A stretch of 64,000 bases of DNA from Candidatus Omnitrophota bacterium. Lineage in GTDB: Bacteria; Omnitrophota; Omnitrophia; Omnitrophales; JACROU01. The notes beneath the pieces were generated by a model. The model had not been told where the DNA came from. It saw only the letters and a program-made list of their open reading frames with translations, and did not search any database. Shown one piece after another: positions 28,356 through 36,947 of the stretch. A program made the position numbers and the translations under genes. The stretch lies in assembly GCA_029261035.1 (NCBI GenBank), contig JAJDCD010000025.1, positions 186,001-250,000 on the forward strand, given 5' to 3'. Within the stretch, counting starts at the first letter, position 1. Each line of letters begins with the position of its first letter.

Positions 28356-29615
28356 TTACTTCAAAAAAGAAGGGATTTTTTCTCCTCTAACTAAATCTTC
28401 TATGGTTTCCCTCTTACGAATCACTTCAAACTGATTCCCCTTCACCATAACCTCACACACACGAGGTCGGGTATTGTAATTACTTGCCATGGTAAAACCA
28501 TAAGCTCCAGCACTCATAATAGCCAGTAAATCTTTATCTTGAAAATCAGGCACTCTTCGATCTTTTGCAAAGAAATCTCCTGTTTCACAGATAGGGCCAA
28601 CAATATCCGACTTTATAGATTTCAGTTTTATATTCTTCATCACAGGCTTAACATCGTGGTAAGCTTCATACAAACTAGGTCTTATCAAGTCGTTCATTGC
28701 CCCATCCACAATAATAAAATTTTTAGCCTCTGTCTTTTTTGTATAAAGAACCTGTGTAACAAAAGCCCCTGCATTCCCTGCAATAAAACGTCCTGGTTCA
28801 AAAATAACCTTAAATTTCTTACTTTTAATCAAAGGTAAAATTTTAGAGGCGTATTCAGCCGCAGTTTGAGGCTTCTCATTATCATAAGTAATTCCAAGCC
28901 CACCCCCTAGATTTAAAAATTTTATTTTTATCCCCTGGTTCTCTAAGTTCGTTACAAAAATCATTACTTTTCTAAAAGCGCGGACAAAAGGTTCTCCCGT
29001 TGTAATTTGAGATCCAATATGAACATGGATACCACACATATTGACATAAGGATATCGATTCTTATCTAAGAATAGGGCTCGTGCCGTATCCATATCAATC
29101 CCAAACTTACTTTCTTTTTTTCCTGTTGTAATATAGTCATGCGTATTTGCAGATACGTCTGGATTTACACGAATTGAAATACTTGCTTTCTTTTTTAATT
29201 TAGTTGCGACACGATTAATAGCAACAACCTCAGCAGCGGACTCCACATTAAAAAGTAAAATCCCTTTCTGAATCGCAAATTTAATTTCTTCATCCGTCTT
29301 CCCAACTCCCGCATAAACTATCTTATTTGGCTTCACCCCTGCTTTTAATGCTCTGTACAGCTCTCCACCAGAAACAATATCAAGACCAGACCCTTTTTTA
29401 ACTAACGCTGTAAGCACAGCTATATTCGAGTTTGCTTTTGTCGAATAACAAATTAAAGGCTTAATGGATTTAAATGCTTTAGCCAACTCTGTGTAAGAGT
29501 CTGTAAAAGACTTATAACTATAAACATAAAAAGGAGTGCCTACTTTTTTTGCTATATCTTTAATAGCAACAGACTCACAATATAAATCATTTTTCTTATA
29601 ATCAAAATTACGCAC
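28356..29615 (-). CDS. lysA: Diaminopimelate decarboxylase
   Basis: 419 residues. PLP enzyme of fold type III that turns meso-diaminopimelate into lysine. The PLP Lys is in ICYSTKANSN, the Gly-rich phosphate loop in NLGGGLGI, EPGRFIAGNAG follows, and the catalytic Cys is in CETGDFFAKDR; all family motifs are present. Starts with GTG (MRNFDYKKND) behind AAAGGT. 24 bases after argH. A composite hairpin element follows before dapF. Confidence 0.97.
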   Translation of the reverse strand: MRNFDYKKNDLYCESVAIKDIAKKVGTPFYVYSYKSFTDSYTELAKAFKSIKPLICYSTKANSNIAVLTALVKKGSGLDIVSGGELYRALKAGVKPNKIVYAGVGKTDEEIKFAIQKGILLFNVESAAEVVAINRVATKLKKKASISIRVNPDVSANTHDYITTGKKESKFGIDMDTARALFLDKNRYPYVNMCGIHVHIGSQITTGEPFVRAFRKVMIFVTNLENQGIKIKFLNLGGGLGITYDNEKPQTAAEYASKILPLIKSKKFKVIFEPGRFIAGNAGAFVTQVLYTKKTEAKNFIIVDGAMNDLIRPSLYEAYHDVKPVMKNIKLKSIKSDIVGPICETGDFFAKDRRVPDFQDKDLLAIMSAGAYGFTMASNYNTRPRVCEVMVKGNQFEVIRKRETIEDLVRGEKIPSFLK

Positions 29616-29639
29616 TTGTTCTTACCTTTCTCAAAAAAT

Positions 29640-31040
29640 CTATTTTAATTTATTCTTCCACTTAACTAATTGCTTCTTAACACTAGAAGGAGAAGTACTT
29701 CCATGCGTTTTCTTTTTCGTGATAGAAACCGTTGGATTATAAATTTTATACACACTTTTATCTACTTTACTACACAGCTTCTGATAAACATCCAGTGAAA
29801 GTTGGTCCAATTCAAAACCCTCTGAGATTGCATATTGAACAATCTCCCCAGAAATTCGATGAGCATCAGAAAAAGACAACCCTTTACCCACTAAATAATC
29901 CAGCAAATCAGTTGCATACAAAAAACTATCCTCGGAACAGATCTGACAATTCAAATGGTTGACTTGAGTTGTTTTAATGGCTCCTTGTAAAACTTCCAGA
30001 GTTGCAAACGCCAAATGAAGCGCTGGAAACAAATCTTCCTTATCCTCTTGAAGATCTCGGTTATAACACAAAGGCAAACCTTTTTGATTCATCAACGCAG
30101 ACACCAAATGGCCCACAGCTTTACCGCTTCGCCCTCGAGTCAATTCAAATAAATCAGGGTTCTTTTTTTGCGGCATCAAACTGGAACCCGTAGCATAAGC
30201 ATCGTCCAAAGTAATAAAATCAAATTCGGTTGAATTCCACAAAATCATATCTTCGGATAATCGAGAAAGATGAATATACATTTGCGAAACCCCAGACAAC
30301 ACTTCAATCACATAGTCTCGATCTGCGGTCGCATCAATGCTATTGTCTGAAACTTTTGAAAAACCTAATAACTTCTTCAAATTATCTCGAGACAAAGAGT
30401 AAGTCGCACCACCTAAAGCTCCACTCCCTAAAGGCAGAACATCGATTCGCTTCAAAGCATCCTGAAAACGTTCCTTATCTCGCTCAAGCATTTCAACATA
30501 GGCTAAAATCGCATGAGACATAGAAACAACCTGCGCTCGTTGCAAGTGAGTATAACCGGGTATCGTTACCTTTTGATTCTTCTGTGCAAATTGCACAAGC
30601 ACTTTTTGAAAGTGAGTCACAGACTTAATCAGCTCCGGTATCACCTTTTTCAAATAGAGTCGCAATGCTGTTGTCACTTGATCATTCCGACTTCGACCTG
30701 TTCGAAGCTTCTTGGCTACAGCCCCTGCTGATTTTTCCAACTCAACCTGAATCAAAGAATGCACATCTTCATGTTCGTAACACAAATCTAAAAACTCTTT
30801 CGGCGTTTTATCGATTTCATAATACTTCATAAACCGTTTTTTGACAGAGGCTAGGCCTTTGAGCAATTTAGTCTTCTCTGCAGATTTCAAAATCTTAGCT
30901 TGGGCCAACACTTTTACCCACGCTTCATTCAGTTGAATATCTGCTTCAAAAAGCTCAAAATCGGTTGCTAAAGAATAAGAGAAAGCTTTTGCTTCTTCAG
31001 CTAATTCTGATTTAAATCTTCCGCCCCACATTTTTTTCAT
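29640..31040 (-). CDS. argH: Argininosuccinate lyase
   Basis: About 466 residues from the ATG at 31040 (MKKMWGGRFKSE, the usual argH start). Splits argininosuccinate into arginine and fumarate. The signature GSSLMPQKKNPD with catalytic Ser is present, along with TGRSRNDQVTT and the HxH-region GYTHLQRAQ. The start lies inside the end of argG: the two genes overlap by 29 bases in different frames, so translation is probably coupled. The tail is basic (KKKTHGSTSPSSVKKQLVKWKNKLK), normal for the family. Confidence 0.96.
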   Translation of the reverse strand: MKKMWGGRFKSELAEEAKAFSYSLATDFELFEADIQLNEAWVKVLAQAKILKSAEKTKLLKGLASVKKRFMKYYEIDKTPKEFLDLCYEHEDVHSLIQVELEKSAGAVAKKLRTGRSRNDQVTTALRLYLKKVIPELIKSVTHFQKVLVQFAQKNQKVTIPGYTHLQRAQVVSMSHAILAYVEMLERDKERFQDALKRIDVLPLGSGALGGATYSLSRDNLKKLLGFSKVSDNSIDATADRDYVIEVLSGVSQMYIHLSRLSEDMILWNSTEFDFITLDDAYATGSSLMPQKKNPDLFELTRGRSGKAVGHLVSALMNQKGLPLCYNRDLQEDKEDLFPALHLAFATLEVLQGAIKTTQVNHLNCQICSEDSFLYATDLLDYLVGKGLSFSDAHRISGEIVQYAISEGFELDQLSLDVYQKLCSKVDKSVYKIYNPTVSITKKKTHGSTSPSSVKKQLVKWKNKLK

Positions 31041-32202
31041 AAGGAAGTCCCCACAATTTAATAAAACCTTCTGCTGATTTATGATCAAACATATCTCCTT
31101 CAGAATATGTCGCTAACGCTTCAGAATACAAAGCATAAGGAGATTTGCGTCCTGCAATAATCACATGTCCTTGATCTAACTTTAACTTCACAATTCCCGT
31201 CACTCGATCTTGGTGCTTTGAAACAAATGCATCAAAAGCTTCCTTCAAAGGAGTAAACCAAAAACCATCATAAACTAAGTCCGCATACTTCTCGGAAATA
31301 AGCTTTTTATAATGGAGGTGCGCTCGGTCAAATACCAACGCTTCTAACTCTTCATGAGCTGTCATTAATACCGTTCCTGCCGGAGATTCATAAATCTCTC
31401 GACTTTTGATCCCCACCACTCGGTTTTCAATTAAATCGAGCCGACCCACACCATACTTCCCCGCTAAGTCGTTTAGCTTTTCAATCATGGCAACAAGAGG
31501 CATCTTCTTGCCATTTAAAGAAACCGGAATGCCTTTCTTAAATTCCAAAGTCACAGTAGTAGATTTTTTAGGAACCTCAGACAAAGCTCGAGTCATCACG
31601 TAAGCATCTTTAGGAGGCTCTACCCAAGGATCTTCTAGAACACCTGCTTCAATCGCAATACCCCAAATATTTTTATCAATCGAATAAATACTTTTTTTTG
31701 TAATATCAATTGGTATTTTATTTTGCTTTGCATAATCAATCTCTTCTTCACGTGTTTTGAATTCCCACTCCCGTAAAGGAGCAATGATTTTCAATTTAGA
31801 ATCCAAGCTTCGAATTCCCACTTCAAGCCGAACCTGGTCATTCCCTTTTCCAGTACAACCATGAGCTACATATTTTGCTTTTTCTTTTTGCGCAATCTGA
31901 ACCAAATGCTTAGAAATCAAAGGTCGGCCTAAAGAAGTCGCTAACAAATACTTCCCTTCATACTTAGCATGTGCCTGTAATGCAGGAAGAATAAAATCTT
32001 CAGCAAATTCCTTCTTAAGATCTTTAATATAAACTTTTGAAGCCCCTGATGCTTTTGCCTTTTTTTCTAATGCTTTTTTATCAGGCACTTCCCCTATAAA
32101 TGCAGAAAAGCAAATAACCTCCACATTATATTTATCTTTTAACCACTTGATTGCACATGAAGTATCTAATCCACCTGAGTAAGCTAAAATTACTTTATCC
32201 AT
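31012..32202 (-). CDS. argG: Argininosuccinate synthase
   Basis: 396 residues. Joins citrulline and aspartate with ATP. The P-loop AYSGGLDTS (8-16) typical of N-type ATP pyrophosphatases is present, as are HGCTGKGNDQVRLE and GRKSPYALYSEALATY near the C-terminus. Standard length. Follows argF after a 154-base gap holding an inverted repeat, and overlaps argH at its 3' end by 29 bases. Confidence 0.97.
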   Translation of the reverse strand: MDKVILAYSGGLDTSCAIKWLKDKYNVEVICFSAFIGEVPDKKALEKKAKASGASKVYIKDLKKEFAEDFILPALQAHAKYEGKYLLATSLGRPLISKHLVQIAQKEKAKYVAHGCTGKGNDQVRLEVGIRSLDSKLKIIAPLREWEFKTREEEIDYAKQNKIPIDITKKSIYSIDKNIWGIAIEAGVLEDPWVEPPKDAYVMTRALSEVPKKSTTVTLEFKKGIPVSLNGKKMPLVAMIEKLNDLAGKYGVGRLDLIENRVVGIKSREIYESPAGTVLMTAHEELEALVFDRAHLHYKKLISEKYADLVYDGFWFTPLKEAFDAFVSKHQDRVTGIVKLKLDQGHVIIAGRKSPYALYSEALATYSEGDMFDHKSAEGFIKLWGLPYEKNVGRKI

Positions 32203-32220
32203 AACTCTTCCTTTCTCAAT

Positions 32221-32359
32221 TAGCGGGTAGCGTTTAGCGTAGAGCGGATAGGTTCCTTAATCAAAAGATTCTCTTACCAAACCACCCTCTCCTAAGTTCA
32301 AGAAATCTAAAAGCTTTTGGCAAAGGATCTATACGCTAAACGCTATGCGCTATACGCTA
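32221..32359. repeat. Inverted repeat of TAGCGTTTAGCGTA type between argF and argG
   Basis: Left arm 32221-32251 (TAGCG, GG, TAGCGTTTAGCGTA, GAGCGGATAG) and right arm 32329-32359 (CTATACGCTAAACGCTATGC then GCTATACGCTA) are near-reverse complements around a spacer of about 77 bases. A single arm of the same family lies at 7562-7585. The right arm contains the argF stop codon (TAG, 32357-32359), so the insertion reaches the last codon of that gene. It looks like a small non-autonomous element; no gene inside. Confidence 0.75.
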
Positions 32360-33268
32360 TTTCTTCAACAACCACAAAAGAATCGCTTTTTCTGCATGTA
32401 ATCGATTCTCTGCTTGATCAAAAACAATCGATTTGCTACTTTCCATAATCTCATCCGTTATTTCTTCATCCCGATGAGCCGGCAAACAATGCATAATAAA
32501 AGGAGGCTTTTTTGCTTTAGAGAGTAACTTCTTATTTAGTTGAAACCCTTTAAACTCCGAAAGCTTTTTCTTCTTCAGTTTTTCCTCACCCATACTCACC
32601 CAAACATCGGTATAAACAAAGTCTGCAAATTTAATAGCGCCTTCTGGAGTCGTTTTCTGCTGAATCAAAGCCCCCGATTTTTTAGCTAAAGCCATAATTT
32701 CTTTTAAATCCTTTGGATTTACTTGATGCTTTTTTGGGCAAACAAAATGAAAATGGCCGCCAATTTTAGCAAATAAATAAAGCAACGACGTTAGTACATT
32801 ATTTCCGTCACCCACATAAGCAACAATAGCCTGTTTCTTTTTACTCTTTTCTATCACCGTTAAATAGTCTGCCAAAGCCTGACACGGATGAGACCAATCA
32901 CTTAAACCATTAATCACAGGCACTTTCGAATAGTCCGAAAAATCCTCAATCGTTTTATGCTTAAATGTTCGAAGCACAATAGCATCCCAATATCGAGATA
33001 AAACTCGCGCCTCATCATGGAGAGCTTCTCGAGAACCCAGCTTAATATCGTGAGGACCTAAATACTGAGCTTCTCCACCCATCTGAGTCATAGCAACCTG
33101 AAAAGACACACGCGTCCGAGTCGAAGGCTTTTCAAAAACCAACCCCAAAGACTTTCCTTCTAAATGTCTAAGGTATTTCTTAGGGTGCTTCTTAACCTCA
33201 ACCGCAATCCCAATAATATCCAAAATATCCTTCTTAGATAAATCCTTAATCCCCAACAAATGCTTCAT
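32357..33268 (-). CDS. argF: Ornithine carbamoyltransferase
   Basis: About 303 residues from the ATG at 33268, preceded by GAGGGG; the codon before it is TTG. Makes citrulline from ornithine and carbamoyl phosphate. The carbamoyl-phosphate loop STRTR (about 49-53), HPCQALADYLT and HCLPAHRDEEI are all present, the last two distinguishing it from aspartate carbamoyltransferase. The stop TAG lies inside the right arm of an inverted repeat. The gap from argD upstream holds composite element copy 4. Confidence 0.96.
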   Translation of the reverse strand: MKHLLGIKDLSKKDILDIIGIAVEVKKHPKKYLRHLEGKSLGLVFEKPSTRTRVSFQVAMTQMGGEAQYLGPHDIKLGSREALHDEARVLSRYWDAIVLRTFKHKTIEDFSDYSKVPVINGLSDWSHPCQALADYLTVIEKSKKKQAIVAYVGDGNNVLTSLLYLFAKIGGHFHFVCPKKHQVNPKDLKEIMALAKKSGALIQQKTTPEGAIKFADFVYTDVWVSMGEEKLKKKKLSEFKGFQLNKKLLSKAKKPPFIMHCLPAHRDEEITDEIMESSKSIVFDQAENRLHAEKAILLWLLKK

Positions 33269-33300
33269 CAAATCCCCTCTTCTCTACAGCTTCTATAACG

Positions 33301-33486
33301 ATCGTCACACATGTGACGATACTGCCAACTTCACAAAAGAAAGTTACTCGATGTAACTTTCTTTTGCCCCTCCACACACACCACCAAGCTTAGTAACTTA
33401 AAGGCCAGGGATCGTTCCCCGCCGCGAGTTCACAAAAATAGCTTCACAATTTTTGTGCTGTCTGAGCGCCGGGGAACGATCCCTGG
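33301..33486. repeat. Composite hairpin element, copy 4 (short form, best preserved)
   Basis: In the 236-base gap between argD and argF. Palindrome ATCGTCACA/TGTGACGAT (33301-33320). Hairpin with perfect 14-bp arms CAAAAGAAAGTTAC/GTAACTTTCTTTTG around TCGAT (33334-33366). Large hairpin with perfect 16-bp outer arms CCAGGGATCGTTCCCC (33405-33420) and GGGGAACGATCCCTGG (33471-33486), inner arms CACAAAAAT/ATTTTTGTG (33431-33439, 33449-33457), and internal-loop strings GCCGCGAGTT (33421-33430) and CTGTCTGAGCGCC (33458-33470). Arms differ from copies 1-3 while pairing is kept. Confidence 0.88.
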
Positions 33487-33507
33487 TCTCCAACCCACTC
33501 CTAAACC

Positions 33508-34728
33508 CTAAAACGCATGACACCACTTACTAAGCGCATAATCCAACATATTCATAGCTGTATCAACCTGCTTCTTCGTCACCGTCATCGCAGGTAAAAT
33601 CCTCAAAATATTTCCTTGAGTCACATTAATAATCAACCCCTGCTTGAGACACTCATCCACAACAGGCTTTCCCGTAATAGACAATTCCATCCCTAACATC
33701 AAACCACGTCCGCGAATTTCTTTAACAACAGGATAACGTCGTTGCAATTTTTCTAAATGAAGTTTTAAATAATCTCCCAACTCCTGAGTCTTTTCTAACA
33801 AACTCTCTTTCTTAATGGCCTCAAATACGGCCAAGGAAGCTCTGGAAACCAAAGGATTTCCTCCATAAGTAGAACCATGAGATCCTGGAGTTAACACATT
33901 TTTCACTTTATTCGAAACAAGCGTAGCTCCAATAGGGACTCCCCCCCCTAACGATTTCGCCATGGTCATAATATCAGGCTTAACTTTCAAATGTTGAAAA
34001 GCAAACATCTTCCCTGTACGCCCCATTCCTGTTTGAACCTCATCAAAAATTAATAAAATCTTTTTGTCATTACATAGCTTTCGCAAGTTTTTAACAAACT
34101 CCCCTGTAGCCACATGAATACCACCCTCACCTTGAATTGGTTCTAATAAAATTGCAGCTGTTTTAGAAGTAACTAACTTCTTCACAGAATCAAAGTCGTT
34201 AAAAGTTGCATATTTAAACCCCTGCACTAATGGTTTAAAACCATCATGCATCACATCTTGTCCTGATGCGGACATCGCAGCATAAGAACGCCCATGAAAA
34301 GATTGCTTAAACGTAATGATTTCAGATCGTTTTTTCTCAGCCCCAAATTTCTTAGCAAACTTAATAGCAACCTCAACCGCTTCAGCCCCCGAATTACTAA
34401 AAAACAATTTACCAGGAAAACTATGCTCCACAATCGTTTTAGCCAGTCGAGCTTGAGTCAGGTTTAAAAAGTTATTAGGAATATGAATCACCTTTTTGGA
34501 TTGTTCTTTAATTGCAGAAACAACCGCAGGATGACAATGACCCAAACCACTAACAGCCCAGCCAGGGAAAAAGTCTAAATACTTCTTTCCCTCCAAGTCC
34601 CAAACCCAAGACCCCTTACCCTTCACCAAGCAAACAGGTAACTGTGTATACGTTGGCAAAATATAATCAGAGTACATTTTTTGAACATCTTTTGTTTTCA
34701 ATTTAAATTCCTCAATTAGAGTAGTCAT
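33508..34728 (-). CDS. argD: Acetylornithine aminotransferase
   Basis: 406 residues. PLP fold type I class III aminotransferase, converting N-acetylglutamate semialdehyde to N-acetylornithine with glutamate. FSNSGAEAVE, SFHGRSYAAMSASGQ, LIFDEVQTGMGRTG and the PLP Lys in MTMAKSLGGGVPIGA are all present. May also act in lysine synthesis as succinyl-DAP aminotransferase, as known for some homologues (not tested here). Four bases after argB. Confidence 0.96.
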   Translation of the reverse strand: MTTLIEEFKLKTKDVQKMYSDYILPTYTQLPVCLVKGKGSWVWDLEGKKYLDFFPGWAVSGLGHCHPAVVSAIKEQSKKVIHIPNNFLNLTQARLAKTIVEHSFPGKLFFSNSGAEAVEVAIKFAKKFGAEKKRSEIITFKQSFHGRSYAAMSASGQDVMHDGFKPLVQGFKYATFNDFDSVKKLVTSKTAAILLEPIQGEGGIHVATGEFVKNLRKLCNDKKILLIFDEVQTGMGRTGKMFAFQHLKVKPDIMTMAKSLGGGVPIGATLVSNKVKNVLTPGSHGSTYGGNPLVSRASLAVFEAIKKESLLEKTQELGDYLKLHLEKLQRRYPVVKEIRGRGLMLGMELSITGKPVVDECLKQGLIINVTQGNILRILPAMTVTKKQVDTAMNMLDYALSKWCHAF

Positions 34729-34732
34729 AAAA

Positions 34733-35587
34733 TTAGATAATTATCTCTGTTCCAATTCCTTTATCTGTAAAAACTTCCAGCAAAAGAGAATGCTTGATCC
34801 GCCCATCAATGATATGAGCTTTCTTAACACCTCCTTGAAGTGCTGTAATAGCTGAGTTCACTTTTGGAATCATTCCAGCAGTAATCACTTTATTCTCGAT
34901 TAAACCTTCAACCTCATCTACATGCAAAGAAGAAATTAAAGAGTTTTCATCTTCTGCATTTCTCATAATCCCGTGAACATTCGTTAAGATCAGTATTTTC
35001 TGCACATTCATTGCAACAGCAATTTTAGCCGCCGCCTCATCTGCATTCACGTTATAAGTCTCACCTTTCGAATCAATACCCAAGGGATAGATAGCAGGGA
35101 TAATATTAAATTCTGTCAACTCTTTAACAGGCATAATATTCACAGACTCTACATCCCCAACAAAACCAACATCTCCATTTGCTTGATGCTTTGTTACATT
35201 CAAAATTTCATTATCATGTCCACTCAAGCCAATAGCACGCGCACCTAATTGATTAATATCATGCACAATGCTTTTATTCAGCTCGGCAAGCGTTTGATTA
35301 ACCACATCAATAGTTTCCTGATCCGTCACGCGTAAACCATTAACAAACTTAGTTTGAATCCCTTTTCGCTTTAGGTTCTCTGTAATCGCAGGCCCCCCAC
35401 CATGAATCAAAATAGGCTTAATTCCTACATAATTCATAAATACTAAATCTTCAATCACATTGTGGCGTATTTCAGGATTATCCATTGCGGCACCACCGTA
35501 CTTAATCAAAACTTCTTTCCCTCGAAATTTTTTAATGTAAGGCAACGCTTCAATTAAAATATTAGCTTTCTCTACCAATGTTTCCAT
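34733..35587 (-). CDS. argB: Acetylglutamate kinase
   Basis: 284 residues. Phosphorylates N-acetylglutamate. Amino-acid kinase motifs are present: VLIKYGGAAM (26-35), ILIHGGGPAI (about 59-68), and NVNADEAAAKIA. The C-terminal KVITAGMIPKVNSA is typical. An N-terminal helix of about 20 residues before the kinase core, as in arginine-sensitive hexameric forms, hints at feedback inhibition, but that is inference. A 147-base gap with a long AT-rich inverted repeat precedes it. Confidence 0.96.
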   Translation of the reverse strand: METLVEKANILIEALPYIKKFRGKEVLIKYGGAAMDNPEIRHNVIEDLVFMNYVGIKPILIHGGGPAITENLKRKGIQTKFVNGLRVTDQETIDVVNQTLAELNKSIVHDINQLGARAIGLSGHDNEILNVTKHQANGDVGFVGDVESVNIMPVKELTEFNIIPAIYPLGIDSKGETYNVNADEAAAKIAVAMNVQKILILTNVHGIMRNAEDENSLISSLHVDEVEGLIENKVITAGMIPKVNSAITALQGGVKKAHIIDGRIKHSLLLEVFTDKGIGTEIII

Positions 35588-35613
35588 TACCTTCTCCTAC
35601 CATATTTAATTCA

Positions 35614-35728
35614 AAAATTTAAAGTAAAAAGTCTAAACCATAATTAAAAATCCAAAATTTCTTCTTATATCAAAAGATGTTCTTTTTAAATTTTGATTTA
35701 TGGTTTTTAGCCTTTACTTTTAAATTTT
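35614..35728. repeat. Long AT-rich inverted repeat between argJ and argB
   Basis: Left arm about 35614-35660 and right arm about 35688-35728 are near-reverse complements over about 40 bases with a few mismatches. Matching strings include TAAACCATAA against TTATGGTTTTTA, and AAATTTAAAGTAAA against TTTACTTTTAAATTT. The loop is about 27 bases. It looks like a small non-autonomous transposon-type element; no coding capacity. Confidence 0.7.
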
Positions 35729-35734
35729 TACTTT

Positions 35735-36946
35735 CTAAGTCGTGTATGCTGAGTTAATACGAACGTATTTACTCGTCAAATCAGAAGTTAAAAAAGAAAC
35801 CTTTGCATTCCCCTGATTTAAAACAATTCGCAATTGAAAATGTTTTTTCTTCAATGTTTTTCTCACCAAAGAAAGATGCTTATCAATCCCTTTACCTAGA
35901 GAGAAAATAAGATTCTTATCAAAATAAATCTCTAGCTTGTCCCAATGAATGTTTTGTTTTGTTGCACCCAAGGCTCCAATCACACGCCCCCAATTGGGGT
36001 CCGCCCCCGTCAACATCGTCTTCACCAACATCGAATTGGCTACTTGCCGTGCAAAAATTTCAGCACCCTTCTCTGTAGCTGCTTTCTCGACAACAACATC
36101 ACAAACGCGAGTTACGCCCTCACCATCTTCCACAAGTTTTAAAGAAACCTCTTTACAAAACTCTATAAGAATTTCAACAAACTTTAAATACTCCGGACCT
36201 TTATTTTGAATTGTCTTATTTTTAGCTAAACCATTCGACAAAATAAAAACCGTATCATTTGTACTCATATCATTATCAATGGCTATTCGATTAAAAGTTT
36301 TTGAAACAGCCTCTTTCAACGCTGACTGCAACAGCGTTTTCTTAATACTTAAATCTGTTGTTATAAAACAAAGCATGGTTGCCATATTGGGATGCACCAT
36401 ACCCGCACCTTTAGCAATTGCGCCCAAACGCACTTTTTTTCCATTGAAGAGAAATTCAATAGAAAGCTCTTTCGTTAGCTTATCTGTAGTCAGTATCCCC
36501 AAAGCCGCATCTTGATCCCCAGCACGAGATAGTTGATTTACCAACTTAGGAATTCCTCGTTGAAATTTAGGCCAAGGAAAAGTCCTCCCAATAACTCCTG
36601 TAGAACAAACTAATATTTCTTTTTCCTTGATCTTCAACTGCGAAGCTAGTTTTTTTACAGACTCTTTAACCGTCTTCTGACCTATAGCGCCATTAAAACA
36701 ATTAGCATTTCCACTATTACAAAGAATAGCCTTATGCGTCTTCCCTTTAATTGCTTTCATAGAATAAAGAACAGGCCATGCCTTTGCTTTGTTGGTTGTG
36801 AAAACAGCAGCAGAAACACAAGGCGTCTCTGAATAAATCAAAGAAGCATCCATTTTGCGTTTCTTTATTCCACAATGAATTCCAGAAGCCAAAAATCCTT
36901 TCGCAACCGAAACACTCCCTTTACTACGCCAGTCAAATTTTGCCAT
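35735..36946 (-). CDS. argJ: Glutamate N-acetyltransferase / amino-acid N-acetyltransferase
   Basis: 403 residues. Transfers acetyl from N-acetylornithine to glutamate; bifunctional members also use acetyl-CoA. Autoprocessing site in KGAGMVHPNMATML, where the Thr becomes the β-chain N-terminus. CSTGVIGRTFPW, NDMSTNDTV and the C-terminal region GADPNWGRVIGALG are present. ArgJ makes the pathway cyclic, so argA and argE may not be needed; neither is in the window. One base after argC. Confidence 0.96.
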   Translation of the reverse strand: MAKFDWRSKGSVSVAKGFLASGIHCGIKKRKMDASLIYSETPCVSAAVFTTNKAKAWPVLYSMKAIKGKTHKAILCNSGNANCFNGAIGQKTVKESVKKLASQLKIKEKEILVCSTGVIGRTFPWPKFQRGIPKLVNQLSRAGDQDAALGILTTDKLTKELSIEFLFNGKKVRLGAIAKGAGMVHPNMATMLCFITTDLSIKKTLLQSALKEAVSKTFNRIAIDNDMSTNDTVFILSNGLAKNKTIQNKGPEYLKFVEILIEFCKEVSLKLVEDGEGVTRVCDVVVEKAATEKGAEIFARQVANSMLVKTMLTGADPNWGRVIGALGATKQNIHWDKLEIYFDKNLIFSLGKGIDKHLSLVRKTLKKKHFQLRIVLNQGNAKVSFLTSDLTSKYVRINSAYTT

Positions 36947-36947
36947 T

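Noticed and set aside
7546-33507. CRISPR array for the repeated hairpins
   Set aside because: Copies are kilobases apart, not regularly spaced, of different lengths, and no cas genes are present.
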